Assembly (NCBI RefSeq): GCF_000526995.1
Contig: NZ_AZUI01000001.1
Span: 2,294,001 to 2,358,000 of the forward strand
Direction: 5' to 3'
Length of the DNA: 64,000 nucleotides
Origin: Lacrimispora indolis DSM 755
GTDB lineage: Bacteria > Bacillota > Clostridia > Lachnospirales > Lachnospiraceae
The position numbers and the translations under genes were made by a program. The notes under the pieces were generated by a model. That model saw only the letters and a program-made list of their open reading frames with translations, did no database searches and was not told the DNA's origin. Below are positions 63,763-64,000 of the stretch, one piece after another (the stretch's first letter is position 1; every line of letters begins with the position of its first letter).

Positions 63763-63802
63763 AAGGAACTGCTCTTCGTGGGGAGCAGAAGGGAGAAAAC
63801 TT

Positions 63803-64000
63803 ATGCTTTTTTCTAATATTTCAGTTGCAGAAAAATACGATTATCTGGAAGATAAATTCCGGGCAGCCTATGAGTGGCTGAAAGAGACGGATATCCGTTC
63901 TTTACCGGCAGGAAGCTATCCGGTCAAAGAAAATATTGTGGTGGCAAATGTACAGGAGTACACCACATTTCCGGCAGACCAGGGTTCTTTTGAGACCCAT
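63803..64000 (+). CDS. YhcH/YiaL/EbgC family protein (3' end outside window)
   Basis: From ATG 63803, behind GAAGGGAG, the frame is open to the window end (66 codons). The visible part, with MLFSNISVAEKYDYLEDKF, VVANVQEYTTFPADQG and SFETH at the very end, fits the start of the YhcH/YiaL (DUF386) cupin-like family, whose next expected residues after FE.H lie beyond the window. Members are thought to be sugar isomerases or mutarotases. It follows the YiaK-like gene by 40 bases. Confidence 0.82.
   Translation, partial: MLFSNISVAEKYDYLEDKFRAAYEWLKETDIRSLPAGSYPVKENIVVANVQEYTTFPADQGSFETH

Overview
The window looks like chromosomal DNA of a strictly anaerobic, carbohydrate-specialised Firmicute, probably a Lachnospiraceae (Clostridium XIVa / Lacrimispora-Hungatella-Enterocloster type). 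The evidence is the mid-40s GC content judged by eye, strong AGGAGG ribosome binding sites, occasional GTG and TTG starts, many YesM/YesN-type two-component pairs, a superoxide reductase instead of a superoxide dismutase, and Cys-type sulfatases that mature without oxygen. No phage, IS element, CRISPR array or plasmid gene was seen. The genus is an inference.

Region 1 (1-22610) is a large locus that appears to feed on a sulfated, amino-sugar-like or otherwise modified glycan. A YesM/YesN pair is followed by an Rbs-type ABC importer with two different permeases and by a sulfatase. A second transcription unit (9164-16655) carries two TIM-barrel isomerases, a Gfo/Idh/MocA dehydrogenase, a GH3 hydrolase, a phosphoglucose isomerase homologue and a second sulfatase. 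A third unit (16871-22610) carries a MalFGE-type importer, a ROK regulator and a second Gfo/Idh/MocA enzyme. The second and third units share a nearly identical 22-bp AT-rich motif just after their -10 boxes, a good candidate for the ROK operator.

Region 2 (22787-35262) holds a chemoreceptor with a possible sigma-D promoter and an alpha-xyloside/alpha-glucoside locus: histidine kinase, response regulator, lipoprotein, two permeases and two GH31 enzymes, the second very like YicI. Region 3 (35341-45122) is housekeeping and signalling: superoxide reductase, a DUF1848 protein with a C-terminal CxxxCxxC, an MBL-fold hydrolase, tRNA-Phe and tRNA-Gly, a V4R protein paired with a diguanylate cyclase, a VOC-fold protein, an AgrC/AgrA-like LytTR two-component pair on the minus strand, and a stand-alone 5'-3' exonuclease.

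Region 4 (45232-53466) is a YesM/YesN pair, an FbpABC/AfuABC-type importer and a sorbose-1-phosphate-reductase-like dehydrogenase; the combination hints at uptake of a sugar phosphate rather than iron. Region 5 (53643-56605) holds a flavodoxin-fold reductase, a membrane diguanylate cyclase, a rhodanese and a small membrane protein. Region 6 (56889-64000) is a GntR-controlled catabolic locus: an ion-coupled organic acid permease, a hydantoinase/oxoprolinase-like protein, a HExxH zincin-like protein, a YiaK-like 2,3-diketo-L-gulonate reductase and the start of a YiaL/YhcH protein cut by the window end. Tandem palindromic repeats sit directly in front of the hydantoinase-like gene.
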